A stretch of 64,000 bases of DNA from Bacteroidales bacterium (GTDB lineage Bacteria; Bacteroidota; Bacteroidia; Bacteroidales; Lentimicrobiaceae), in the NCBI GenBank assembly GCA_022837485.1, contig JALHHH010000027.1, forward strand, positions 1 to 64,000, read 5' to 3'. The notes under the pieces are model-generated. The model worked only from the letters and a program-made list of their open reading frames with translations, had not been told where the DNA came from and made no database searches. Numbering within the stretch: position 1 is the first letter of the stretch; every line of letters begins with the position of its first letter. Positions 43,751 to 52,162 of this stretch are shown in pieces. The position numbers and the translations under genes were made by a program.

Positions 43751-44719
43751 ATGCAAACCTATAAATCGGATGTAGAAGCCGTTGACGCCTTTGTTGAGAA
43801 ATACAGACTGCTGACGGATGAAATCGGAAAAGTAATAGTTGGACAGCACGAAGTGGTGAAAGATGTGCTGATTTGCATTTTCAGCAAAGGACATGCACTG
43901 CTTGTTGGTGTACCCGGACTGGCAAAAACCCTCCTTGTAAATACGATCGCGCAATCGCTCGGACTCACTTACAGCCGGATTCAGTTTACACCCGACCTGA
44001 TGCCCTCCGATATACTCGGAACAGAAATTCTGGATGAGAACCGCAAATTCCGTTTTGTGAAAGGTCCCATCTTTGCAAATATCATCCTGGCCGATGAGAT
44101 AAACCGTACACCTCCCAAAACACAATCTGCACTGCTCGAGGCCATGCAGGAAAAAGCCGTTACCGTTGCCGGCGTTAGTCACCGTCTTCAGGAACCTTTT
44201 TTCGTGCTCGCAACACAGAATCCCATCGAACAGGAAGGGACTTACCCCCTTCCGGAAGCACAGCTCGACCGCTTTATGTTCAACGTATGGCTCGACTATC
44301 CCACGTTCAATCAGGAAATAGATGTTGTAAAAAATACTACCTCCGGACAGTTTGCAAATCCCGAGGTGGTTCTTACCGGAGAAGAGATAATTTTCTTTCA
44401 AAGCCTTATTCGACGCATTCCCGTCCCCGATAACGTATATGAATACGCTGTAAACCTGACTTCACGTACACGTCCCGGAACCAGTCGTGCCCATGCGTGG
44501 ACGAATCTTTATCTCACCTGGGGAGCCGGACCACGTGCATCCCAGTACCTTATCCTCGGAGCTAAATGTCATGCAGCTATGCAAGGGAAATATTCCCCCG
44601 ATATCGAAGATGTTCAGGCTGTTGCAACCAGCATACTCCGACACAGGATCGTACGCAACTACAAGGCTGAAGCTGAAGGCATTGGAGTAAAACAAATTGT
44701 AGAGGAGCTGCTGAAGTAA
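43751..44719 (+). CDS. MoxR family AAA+ ATPase
   Basis: A cytoplasmic AAA+ ATPase with chaperone-like roles. The Walker A is the MoxR variant GVPGLAKTLL, followed by RIQFTPDLMPSDILGTEI, Walker B ILADEINRTPPKTQSALLEAMQE and the sensor segment FVLATQNPIEQEGTYPLPEAQLDRFM. Length 322 is typical. MoxR genes are commonly followed by a DUF58 and von Willebrand A genes; here none of these is present. It follows surA by 35 bases and is followed by about 295 non-coding bases, so it is probably the last gene of the surA operon. Its client is unknown. Confidence 0.94.
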   Translation: MQTYKSDVEAVDAFVEKYRLLTDEIGKVIVGQHEVVKDVLICIFSKGHALLVGVPGLAKTLLVNTIAQSLGLTYSRIQFTPDLMPSDILGTEILDENRKFRFVKGPIFANIILADEINRTPPKTQSALLEAMQEKAVTVAGVSHRLQEPFFVLATQNPIEQEGTYPLPEAQLDRFMFNVWLDYPTFNQEIDVVKNTTSGQFANPEVVLTGEEIIFFQSLIRRIPVPDNVYEYAVNLTSRTRPGTSRAHAWTNLYLTWGAGPRASQYLILGAKCHAAMQGKYSPDIEDVQAVATSILRHRIVRNYKAEAEGIGVKQIVEELLK

Positions 44720-45014
44720 AACACTGAGAACCAGACCCGCTGGTTATAACCCGATTGCCCTCAAAAAGGTTCACAGGTTCCTGTCGTTACCTGCCATTGC
44801 TTATGGAAATCACTGCCGAACCCCGGTTCTGCCTGAATTATTATATTTTTATGGGATTCAGGACTTTTACTCTCCGATGGATCGGTGTCAGCCGAAAACT
44901 TGTTTGCAAAGCGTTAAAAAGAAATGAATGTACACCCCAATAATTACATAATTTTGCCGTTTGTCAATTGTTAATGTGAATCTGAAACCCATCAGAAAAT
45001 CTAATTATTTGCAT
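44720..45014 (+). other. Gap between the moxR and exporter genes
   Basis: It holds a small hairpin (AACCAG, loop ACCCG, CTGGTT near 44730-44746) without a T tract, and a -7 element TAATTTTG at 44949-44956 that would start transcription near 44961 and give a 54-base leader for the adaptor gene at 45015. The short open frame at 44755-44943 has no recognisable features and is not called. Confidence 0.4.
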
Positions 45015-46262
45015 ATGTCTTTACCGAAACCAGGCCGGAAAATATGGTTTATTCTTCCGGCACTTCTGTTTGTCATCGCAGTTATCTGGTATTATTCATC
45101 CGACCGAACCACAAAGGGACCAAGTGTTACAGCCAAGGTGCAATCTGGCGATTTCAGTATAAATGTTACAACAAGCGGAGAGCTTGAAGCCCGGAAATCG
45201 GAGAATATCCTGGGTCCCTCCGGTTTACGGGAAGTCCGGATCTGGCAGGTGCAAATCAGCGATATCATCCCGGAAGGTACGCTGGTCGATTCAGGGCAGT
45301 ACGTAGCTACACTCGACCGCACTGAGATCACGAACCGAATGAAAGACCTTGAAAGCGAACTCGAGAAACTGGAGTCACAGTTTATTAAAACTACGCTCGA
45401 CACCTCCATCGATATGCGCGCCGCCCGTGAGGAACTCATAAGTCTGAAATATGCTCTGGAAGAACGCCAGATTACCGTTGAACAGTCGATCTACGAACCT
45501 CCCGCAACCCAGCGTCAGGCCGCTATCGAACTTGAAAAAGCCCAGCGTGCTTACCAGCAGGCAACCAGGAACTACAAACTTAGAGCCGATAAAAACCAGG
45601 CGAATATGCAGGAAGTGGCAGTGAGCTTTACCCAGGCCAAAAGACGTCTCGAACAGATTCGCGAAGTGCTGGGAGGGTTTACAGTTACCGCACCAAAATC
45701 TGGAATGCTCATCTATAAACGCAATTGGGACGGCTCCAAAATGGGAATAGGGTCAACCATGAGCTCCTGGGATAACGTGGTGGCTACCCTCCCTAACCTG
45801 AATGAAATGATTTCGAAAACCTACGTTAACGAAATCGATATAAGCAAAGTGAAACCCGGCCAGAAAGTTCAGATCGGTGTGGATGCATTCCCCGAACGAA
45901 GTTATACGGGCGAAGTGACCGAGGTTGCCAACATCGGTGAACAAATGCGCAATGCCAACGCAAAGGTGTTTGAGGTGAAAATCGTTGTGAATGAATTCGA
46001 TTCAATTTTACGCCCGGCAATGACAACTAAAAATACCATCATCACCTCCGTAATACCGCAGGTGCTCTTCCTGCCCATAGAATGCGTCCATACCACCGAT
46101 TCTGTCTCATTCGTATACAGAACCAACCAAACCCGGCAGCAGATAAAAACGGGGCAGACAAACGAAAATCAGATTATTGTTACAGAGGGTCTTAAAGAAG
46201 GCGATGAAGTTTATCTGTCACCTCCCGAAGATGCTGTAAAATGGAAATTATTAAGGATTTGA
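45015..46262 (+). CDS. HlyD/MacA family periplasmic adaptor of an ABC exporter
   Basis: A membrane fusion protein that links an inner-membrane permease to an outer-membrane channel. A single N-terminal membrane helix (IWFILPALLFVIAVIWYYS) is followed by the first half of the barrel-sandwich domain (VQSGDFSINVTTSGELEARKS), a long coiled-coil hairpin (about 110-225, with ESELEKLESQFIKT and QTK/RRLEQIREVLGGF), the second half of the lipoyl-like domain (VTAPKSGMLIYKRNW) and a beta-barrel part (KVKPGQKVQIGVDAFPERSYTGEV). The open frame starts at a TTG at 44961; ATG 45015 is chosen. It precedes the permease by 19 bases. Confidence 0.92.
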   Translation: MSLPKPGRKIWFILPALLFVIAVIWYYSSDRTTKGPSVTAKVQSGDFSINVTTSGELEARKSENILGPSGLREVRIWQVQISDIIPEGTLVDSGQYVATLDRTEITNRMKDLESELEKLESQFIKTTLDTSIDMRAAREELISLKYALEERQITVEQSIYEPPATQRQAAIELEKAQRAYQQATRNYKLRADKNQANMQEVAVSFTQAKRRLEQIREVLGGFTVTAPKSGMLIYKRNWDGSKMGIGSTMSSWDNVVATLPNLNEMISKTYVNEIDISKVKPGQKVQIGVDAFPERSYTGEVTEVANIGEQMRNANAKVFEVKIVVNEFDSILRPAMTTKNTIITSVIPQVLFLPIECVHTTDSVSFVYRTNQTRQQIKTGQTNENQIIVTEGLKEGDEVYLSPPEDAVKWKLLRI

Positions 46263-46281
46263 CCCTCTGCTGTATTTTGGA

Positions 46282-47661
46282 ATGATGAAGAAAAAATTCG
46301 CCAGCGTACGGAAACTGTATTTGCTTAACATCGCCCTGGAAGCGGTATTTGCCAATAAGTTCCGGTCTATGCTTACTGCTTTGGGAATTATTTTCGGTGT
46401 GGCTGCTGTTATAGCCATGCTTGCGATCGGCAACGGTGCCCGTCAGGAAATTCTGGAACAGATGAAACTGGTGGGGGTGAATAACATCATCATTATGCCG
46501 CGCATCGAAAACGATCTTGAGGCTGCAAGCGAAGAATCGCAGGGCAAAACAACTACAAAAAAGTTTTCACCCGGTTTGTCGGTAGCCGATGCCGAAAGCA
46601 TTGCCGATATTATTCCTTCCGTAGAAAAAGTCAGCCCCGAAGTCGTGTACGAGTCCATCATCATAGCCGGTGGAGTCAGCACCTTTGGGAAAGTCAGCGG
46701 CGTAACGCCCGCCTTCTTCGACGTTTTTAACCTGGAGCTGGAACGCGGGGAGATGTTCAACGACGAGCAGCTGGTATACGGAAAAGCAGTCTGCATCCTG
46801 GGAGCCTCCCTTAAAGCCAGGCTCTTCCCCAATACCGACCCCATTGGCGAGTATGTGAAATGTGGAAATATCTGGCTGAAAGTTACCGGAGTTCTGCAAA
46901 ACAGAGCCGTTTCGGCCGATCTTTCCGAAAACCTGGGCATCAGCGATTACAATAATCAGGTTTATGCCCCTATACAAACTCTTCTGCTTCGCTACCGCGA
47001 TCGCTCCGTAATAACCACAGCCATGATCCGCGGAGGAAATACCGGAACGGTAGCCATGGATGGCGGAATGATGCAATTCAGATCTTCCTCGGGAAGCAGC
47101 GAGGACATGATGAACCAGATTGATAAAATCGTGGTTCAGGTTAAGGAAACAGAACTTATCGGTCAGACCACCGAAATCATCCAGCGAATGCTCAAACGCC
47201 GGCATTCAGGAGTCGACGATTTTGAAATCAAAGTCCCGGAACTGCTTCTCAAACAGGAGCAGCGAACCAAGGACATCTTCAACATTGTTCTTGGCGCAAT
47301 TGCAAGCATTTCATTGATCGTTGGAGGTATCGGCATTATGAATATCATGCTGGCTTCCGTTATGGAACGAACAAAGGAAATCGGGATTCGTATGGCAACC
47401 GGAGCTACCCGCAAGGATGTCATCTTCCAGTTTCTGGCTGAAGCCACTCTGATTAGCCTTACAGGAGGCGTCACCGGTATTGTTCTTGGACTTGCACTTG
47501 CCCGGATTATCATGCAGCTCACCGGAATTCTTACCATTGTATCGCTTTCCTCCATCCTGATTTCCTTTGGAGTGTCGGCTTCGGTTGGAATTATCTTTGG
47601 ATATATGCCTGCCAAGAAGGCTGCAATGCAGGATCCGGTAACATCTTTAAGGTATGAATAG
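46282..47661 (+). CDS. MacB-type ABC transporter permease without ATPase domain
   Basis: An FtsX/MacB superfamily permease of 459 residues. One helix near the N terminus (FRSMLTALGIIFGVAAVIAMLAIGNGARQEI) is followed by a periplasmic MacB_PCD domain (about 65-325), and three C-terminal helices carrying the family motifs GGIGIMNIMLASVMERTKEIGIRMATGA and PAKKAAMQDPVTSLRYE. The nucleotide-binding domain that precedes this part in E. coli MacB is absent, and no gene for an ABC ATPase is found beside it. The likely substrate is a lipopeptide, siderophore, antibiotic or lipoprotein, but this cannot be told from sequence. Confidence 0.92.
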   Translation: MMKKKFASVRKLYLLNIALEAVFANKFRSMLTALGIIFGVAAVIAMLAIGNGARQEILEQMKLVGVNNIIIMPRIENDLEAASEESQGKTTTKKFSPGLSVADAESIADIIPSVEKVSPEVVYESIIIAGGVSTFGKVSGVTPAFFDVFNLELERGEMFNDEQLVYGKAVCILGASLKARLFPNTDPIGEYVKCGNIWLKVTGVLQNRAVSADLSENLGISDYNNQVYAPIQTLLLRYRDRSVITTAMIRGGNTGTVAMDGGMMQFRSSSGSSEDMMNQIDKIVVQVKETELIGQTTEIIQRMLKRRHSGVDDFEIKVPELLLKQEQRTKDIFNIVLGAIASISLIVGGIGIMNIMLASVMERTKEIGIRMATGATRKDVIFQFLAEATLISLTGGVTGIVLGLALARIIMQLTGILTIVSLSSILISFGVSASVGIIFGYMPAKKAAMQDPVTSLRYE

Positions 47662-47734
47662 CAGAGCAATACAAGTCTTTTTACATTCTATTTTATCGTT
47701 GCCTGTAACGGCAGCTTTAATCCCTGTTTATCCC

Positions 47735-49219
47735 ATGAAGTATTTGAGGTATTTGTTTTTTATTGTTCTTTCTGCACTTTCGTGGATGGCCTCTGCTCAG
47801 CTGCAGGTTCAATACCTGACACTGGATGAAACAATAGCAATTGCTAAAAAACAGTCTCCCGATGCGCTTACAGCGCAGCATCGCTATCGCAGCAGTTACT
47901 GGCAATACCGTAACTACAAGGCAGGATTTCTGCCCACGCTTACACTTGACGGCACGCTTCCCAGTCTGAGCCGGAGCATCGAGAAAATTTCAACACCCGA
48001 AGGAGACTTCTTTTACGATCGAAACCTGGCAAGCTATGCAGCCGGTCTCTCACTCACCAAAAACCTGGGACTTACGGGCGGACAGCTCTTTTTGAATTCG
48101 AACCTCGAACGACTCGATCTTTTCAGCGACAGTACCATTAAATCCTACCTGTCGTCGCCCCTAAACATCGGAATCCGGCAGCCCCTGTTTAATTACAACC
48201 CCTACCGGTGGGCCAAACGCATTGAACCGCTTCGCTACAATGAAGCCGAACGCCGCTACCTGGAAGAAGTGGAACAGCTGAGCCTGAAAGCAATACATCT
48301 GTTCTTTACCCTTCTCGATGCGCAGATTAACCTGCGCATTCAGCAGTTGAACCTTGCCAACAACGATACGCTTTACCAGATCGCCAGAGGACGGTATAAC
48401 ATAGGAACCATCGCTGAAAACGAACTGCTTCAGATCGAACTTGCCCTGCTTAACTCGCAATCAAGAGTTGAAAGCGCAAACTTCAATGTAGAAATACGAA
48501 TGTTTGATTTCAAATCCTACCTGCGACTGCCTGAGGATGTCAGCATCAGGCTTGTTGAACCTTCAGCACCGGAAACTCCGGTGGTTGATGCTCAGATTGC
48601 CATTGCCGAAGCCCGTGAAAACCGTGCGGATGCCCTTGCGTTCGAACGGCAGCTGATTGAAGCCGAAAGCGCAGTTAACCGTCAGAAATCCGAAAACAGG
48701 TTTAATGCAAATCTTTATGCCATCTACGGACTTACTCAAAGTTCTTCCGACCTGCCCGGTGCTTACCGCAATCCACAGGAGCAGCAACGGCTGGTTCTGG
48801 GCGTGCAAATCCCGATTCTCGACTGGGGTCTTACACGCGGAAAAATTAAAATGGCTGAGTCGGACCGCGAACTTGTTCGGACCGATATTCAGCAGCGAAT
48901 GATCGACTTTGATCAGGAGATATTTCTTAAAGTAATGGGACTAAATATGCAGCGCAGCCAGCTGATCATCGCTGCAAAAAGCGATACCGTAGCCGTGAAG
49001 AGATATGAAGTTACCAAGCAACGCTACCTCATCGGGAAAATCGGAATCCTTGACCTTAATATGGCTCAGAGCGAAAAAGACAATGCTCAGCTGGGATATG
49101 TCCGGGAACTGTCATCATACTGGACAAGCTTCTATGAGCTGCGGCAGCTTACTCTCTACGATTTTGTCAAGAAACGTAAAATCACTTTTAACGTCAGCGA
49201 AATTCCGGATCTGGATTGA
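47735..49219 (+). CDS. TolC family outer-membrane efflux protein
   Basis: Outer-membrane channel partner of the adaptor and permease upstream. The signal peptide (MKYLRYLFFIVLSALSWMASAQ) favours ATG 47735 over the frame opening at 47654. The mature protein has the two related halves of TolC: LTLDETIAIAKKQSPDAL and, later, LVLGVQIPILDWGLTRGKIKMAESD with long helical segments between. Length 494 fits. It follows the permease by 73 bases. The set adaptor-permease-TolC is a tripartite exporter lacking only the ATPase gene. Confidence 0.92.
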   Translation: MKYLRYLFFIVLSALSWMASAQLQVQYLTLDETIAIAKKQSPDALTAQHRYRSSYWQYRNYKAGFLPTLTLDGTLPSLSRSIEKISTPEGDFFYDRNLASYAAGLSLTKNLGLTGGQLFLNSNLERLDLFSDSTIKSYLSSPLNIGIRQPLFNYNPYRWAKRIEPLRYNEAERRYLEEVEQLSLKAIHLFFTLLDAQINLRIQQLNLANNDTLYQIARGRYNIGTIAENELLQIELALLNSQSRVESANFNVEIRMFDFKSYLRLPEDVSIRLVEPSAPETPVVDAQIAIAEARENRADALAFERQLIEAESAVNRQKSENRFNANLYAIYGLTQSSSDLPGAYRNPQEQQRLVLGVQIPILDWGLTRGKIKMAESDRELVRTDIQQRMIDFDQEIFLKVMGLNMQRSQLIIAAKSDTVAVKRYEVTKQRYLIGKIGILDLNMAQSEKDNAQLGYVRELSSYWTSFYELRQLTLYDFVKKRKITFNVSEIPDLD

Positions 49220-49252
49220 AGCTGCCGCTTCCAAACGATTACGGTACCCGAG

Positions 49253-49283
49253 TTTGAGAATTGAATAAAATCACGTAGGTTTG
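49253..49283 (+). promoter_or_regulatory. Promoter of zupT
   Basis: TTTG at 49253-49256, a 19-base spacer and TAGGTTTG at 49276-49283 match the Bacteroidota consensus in full. Transcription should start near 49288 with a 17-base leader. I see no obvious zinc-repressor operator. Confidence 0.7.
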
Positions 49284-49304
49284 TATCCGGATTCTGGTTA
49301 AAAG

Positions 49305-50132
49305 ATGAACGGCGATATTCCCCTGTCAGTTATTTTATTTGCGTTCGGGCTAACCCTGCTGGCCGGACTTTCGACCGGTATTGGGGCTGCCGTGGCATTC
49401 TTTGCCCGAAAAACCAATACCCGCCTGCTATCAACCGCTCTGGGCTTCTCCGCGGGCGTAATGATTTACGTTTCGATGATTGAAATTTTCCCAAAAGCTA
49501 AGGAGAGCCTGGTTGCTGAAGTCGGTGATGGAATGGGCTATACATACGCCGTTGCAGCTTTTTTTGCCGGAATTTTTATTTCTGCTATCATCGACAAACT
49601 GGTCCCAACCGGTCAAAACCCGCACGAACAGGTGAGCGTTACCGATATCAGCAACGTTCAGCGATCGGTGCGTGATAAAAATGCCCTGTACCGCATGGGT
49701 CTTTTTTCTGCCCTGGCCATAGCCATACATAATTTTCCGGAAGGCCTTGCAACTTTTTTCTCAGCTCTTGAAGATCCTGCTCTTGGAATAAGTGTGGCAA
49801 TCGCCGTCGCGATTCATAACATCCCGGAAGGTATTGCCGTCTCAATCCCGGTGTTTTATTCAACCGAAAACAGGCGCAAGGCATTCTTCCTCTCTTTTTT
49901 ATCGGGACTTGCAGAACCGGTGGGGGCATTGTTCGGATTTTTCTTCCTCCTTCCGTTTTTCAACGGAATGACGTTCGGAATTGTTTTCGGCATCGTTGCA
50001 GGAATTATGGTGTTCATTTCTCTCGATGAACTCCTTCCAACCGCCGAACAATACGGAGAGCATCACCTTACCATTTACGGTCTGATTGCCGGTATGGCTG
50101 TTATGGCGGTCAGCCTTTTGTTATTCTCCTGA
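49305..50132 (+). CDS. zupT: ZIP family zinc transporter, ZupT type
   Basis: An inner-membrane importer for zinc and other divalent metals. Eight hydrophobic segments can be counted. Metal-binding motifs are HNFPEGLATFFSAL in helix 4 and HNIPEGIAVSIPV in helix 5, both diagnostic for ZIP proteins of the ZupT branch; the N terminus has STGIGAAVAFFARKTN and the loop a KLVPTGQNPHEQ stretch. Length 275 is usual. The gene has its own promoter and is convergent with the HD-domain gene nine bases away. Confidence 0.93.
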   Translation: MNGDIPLSVILFAFGLTLLAGLSTGIGAAVAFFARKTNTRLLSTALGFSAGVMIYVSMIEIFPKAKESLVAEVGDGMGYTYAVAAFFAGIFISAIIDKLVPTGQNPHEQVSVTDISNVQRSVRDKNALYRMGLFSALAIAIHNFPEGLATFFSALEDPALGISVAIAVAIHNIPEGIAVSIPVFYSTENRRKAFFLSFLSGLAEPVGALFGFFFLLPFFNGMTFGIVFGIVAGIMVFISLDELLPTAEQYGEHHLTIYGLIAGMAVMAVSLLLFS

Positions 50133-50140
50133 AATCGATA

Positions 50141-50701
50141 CTATAATCCTATCTCGTCCGCAATGCCCGTCATGGCAGCAATGCTCAGGGCTGCAAATTC
50201 ATCGAGCGGAATGCCTATTTTTTCGCATTCCAGTATTACCTCACGCCTTACCGAAGCAGCAAATGCTTTTTCTTTCATGCGTTTTACCACCGATTTAGGC
50301 TTTACCGATGCTACTTTTTTATCGGGGTAAACCATTGCCGTTGCTGTAATAAGACCGGTGATTGTTTCACCTGCCGCCAATGCATGCTGAAACTCGGTTT
50401 CACGATCCAGCCCGGTAGCCATTTCGTTGTGCATCCGGATGGCATCCACCACGTCTTCATCCAACCCCATCCTGCCAAGGATACGCGCTGTTTCCAGCGC
50501 ATGCACAGCCGGATCTGCATTGGTGATTTCAACATCCAGGTCGTGCAGCAGACCTGCCTGAGCCCATTTTTCCGGATCACGCCCCAGTCGTAACGCCAGA
50601 GCCCGCATCACCGCTTCCGAAGCCAGGGAATGGGCAATCATCCGCTCATTTTTTATGTATTTCCTCAACAACTCCAGCGCTTCATTTCTGGATAAAAGCA
50701 T
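50141..50701 (-). CDS. HD-domain hydrolase, HDIG type
   Basis: A 186-residue cytoplasmic protein with a metal-binding HD core: AHSLASEAVMRALA (first His), AGLLHDLD (the HD pair), VHALETARIL and IRMHNEMATG (later His). This matches small stand-alone HD proteins that act as phosphohydrolases on nucleotides or unknown small molecules. It begins 42 bases after the MOSC-MogA stop and is the last gene on the minus strand before the convergent zupT, so it may belong to the Moco operon. Its substrate is unknown. Confidence 0.85.
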   Translation of the reverse strand: MLLSRNEALELLRKYIKNERMIAHSLASEAVMRALALRLGRDPEKWAQAGLLHDLDVEITNADPAVHALETARILGRMGLDEDVVDAIRMHNEMATGLDRETEFQHALAAGETITGLITATAMVYPDKKVASVKPKSVVKRMKEKAFAASVRREVILECEKIGIPLDEFAALSIAAMTGIADEIGL

Positions 50702-50743
50702 AATCTGCCTCCATTTAGATTACTAATTATTACGCCGCCCCTA

Positions 50744-51667
50744 TTAATGCAAATCCAGACCGTTCAGCATATAAAAGGAATGCCGCAGCGTCTTTACGAT
50801 CTCTGCCATGTATTCTTCAACGGCCTTTACACTTCCCGGCAAGGTGTAAACCAGCGTGCTTCCAAAAACTCCGGCTACACTCCGGCTAACAAGTGCATTG
50901 GGTTTTTCAGCCCCGTATTTTACCCTGATCAGCTCCATGATCCCGGGTATTTCTTTGTCGAGCAATGGTTTTATCACATCCACCGTTATATCGCGCGGAC
51001 CTATTCCCGTTCCCCCGGTGGTGATGATGACATCGCAATCACCCGAACCGCTGATGGTGTGCCTCAATAAATTCGCCTCATCGGGAATTACTACCCGTTC
51101 AATTTCAGCCTTCCATCCGGATTGTATGAAATATTCTGCCATCAGTGACTCGATACGCGGCCCGCTTCGGTCTTCGTATTCACCGGCAGCAGCCCGGTCG
51201 CTGAGAGTAATCACCTTTATCCTGAACTCTTTCGGTTGATAAACAACCGCATCGCCGGCTTTTACTTTCCCGGGTTTCAGTACCCGGCAGAATATGCCTT
51301 CTTTCGGCATCACGCAATTACCCACTTCACGGTAGATGGCACAGCTGTCGCCATGACATTTCTTGCCTATCTGGGTTACCTCCAGCAGAGCATCGCCAAT
51401 CACAAATCGGTCGAGCGCATGGGTTTCATGCAGGATAATGCCTTCTGTGGTGATGTTCTCTGCAAACTCACCGTATTTCAGAGGCCTGCCGGCAAGTTTT
51501 TCAAATTTCCGGAAACTCTCGGTTCCCAGCAGGCTGACCTGACGGTGCCATCTGCCGGAATGTGCATCACCCTCCACACCCGTCGAGGTAAGATTTATCT
51601 CTTTGACGGGTACCTTTATTGTTCCCTTTTTTTCGGAAATATTTACCGAAATTACCTTAATTTCCAT
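50744..51667 (-). CDS. MOSC domain fused to MogA/MoaB-type molybdopterin protein
   Basis: A two-domain protein. Residues about 1-148 are a MOSC domain (TGVEGDAHSGRWHRQVSLL, FAENITTEG, IGKKCHGDSCAIY), a fold with a conserved Cys related to the C-terminal domain of Moco sulfurase and to YiiM/YcbX. Residues about 150-307 are a MogA/MoaB domain (VITLSDRAAAGEYEDRSGP, ITTGGTGIGPRDITVDV, PGIMELIR, TLVYTLPGSVKAVEEYM), which adenylates molybdopterin before molybdenum insertion by MoeA. The fusion suggests that the MOSC part handles a cofactor form next to the adenylation step; this is inferred. It lies in the Moco operon, 20 bases after the membrane protein gene. Confidence 0.92.
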   Translation of the reverse strand: MEIKVISVNISEKKGTIKVPVKEINLTSTGVEGDAHSGRWHRQVSLLGTESFRKFEKLAGRPLKYGEFAENITTEGIILHETHALDRFVIGDALLEVTQIGKKCHGDSCAIYREVGNCVMPKEGIFCRVLKPGKVKAGDAVVYQPKEFRIKVITLSDRAAAGEYEDRSGPRIESLMAEYFIQSGWKAEIERVVIPDEANLLRHTISGSGDCDVIITTGGTGIGPRDITVDVIKPLLDKEIPGIMELIRVKYGAEKPNALVSRSVAGVFGSTLVYTLPGSVKAVEEYMAEIVKTLRHSFYMLNGLDLH

Positions 51668-51687
51668 AATAAGTTGTTATATACCGG

Positions 51688-52161
51688 TTACAGTTCCGGA
51701 TTTGTATCCTCAGACTTTACTTTCTTGTACAGAACCCCGGCATTGATAAACATCAGGGCCGACAGAAGCAGAGAGCCGCTTAATGAAATGTAGAAAATTC
51801 CTTGCAAAAACAAGGGTATCAATTCGTACTGTGCAAAAACAATTCCCATTCCGGCCATAAGGGCTATCAGTAAATAGCTTTTCCATCCGAAAAAAGCAAA
51901 AAGACACGGGTTTTTTTGTTCCATTTCGGCTATTCTCCGGATATATTTCCGGCTTACCCGCAAAAATACCAGGTTAAAAAAAACGGCTATCCCGGCTAAC
52001 CCCAGCACTGCTATTACCCAGACAGGCAAAGGCCCTTCCGGGATGTACCTGAGCGCCAGCAGAAATACCCTGTATGCAGCGATGGCCCATACCATTGCCG
52101 CGGCAAAAAATAACAAACGCTTTGGAACGGCCGGTTTAAGCCACCCGGGAATTGTTACCAT
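51688..52161 (-). CDS. Unknown four-helix membrane protein in the Moco operon
   Basis: I do not recognise this protein. From ATG 52161 it has 157 residues and four hydrophobic stretches: FFAAAMVWAIAAYRVFLLAL, VWVIAVLGLAGIAVFFNLVFL, a third around LLIALMAGMGIVFAQY and a fourth around GIFYISLSGSLLLSALMFINAG. Between helices 2 and 3 is a basic/polar loop (RVSRKYIRRIAEMEQKNP). No metal-binding or enzymatic motif is apparent. The longer frame from 52188 would overlap moaC, so the later ATG, which starts one base after the moaC stop, is chosen. Tight packing between moaC and the MOSC-MogA gene suggests a link to molybdate handling or cofactor use, without direct evidence. Confidence 0.75.
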   Translation of the reverse strand: MVTIPGWLKPAVPKRLLFFAAAMVWAIAAYRVFLLALRYIPEGPLPVWVIAVLGLAGIAVFFNLVFLRVSRKYIRRIAEMEQKNPCLFAFFGWKSYLLIALMAGMGIVFAQYELIPLFLQGIFYISLSGSLLLSALMFINAGVLYKKVKSEDTNPEL

Positions 52162-52162
52162 A

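Noticed and set aside
43673..44401. 242-residue minus-strand open frame
   Set aside because: It lies opposite the MoxR ATPase, whose motifs are complete, and has no recognisable feature.
44755..44943. 62-residue frame between the moxR and exporter genes
   Set aside because: No homology signal, no promoter in front of it and atypical residues; treated as non-coding.
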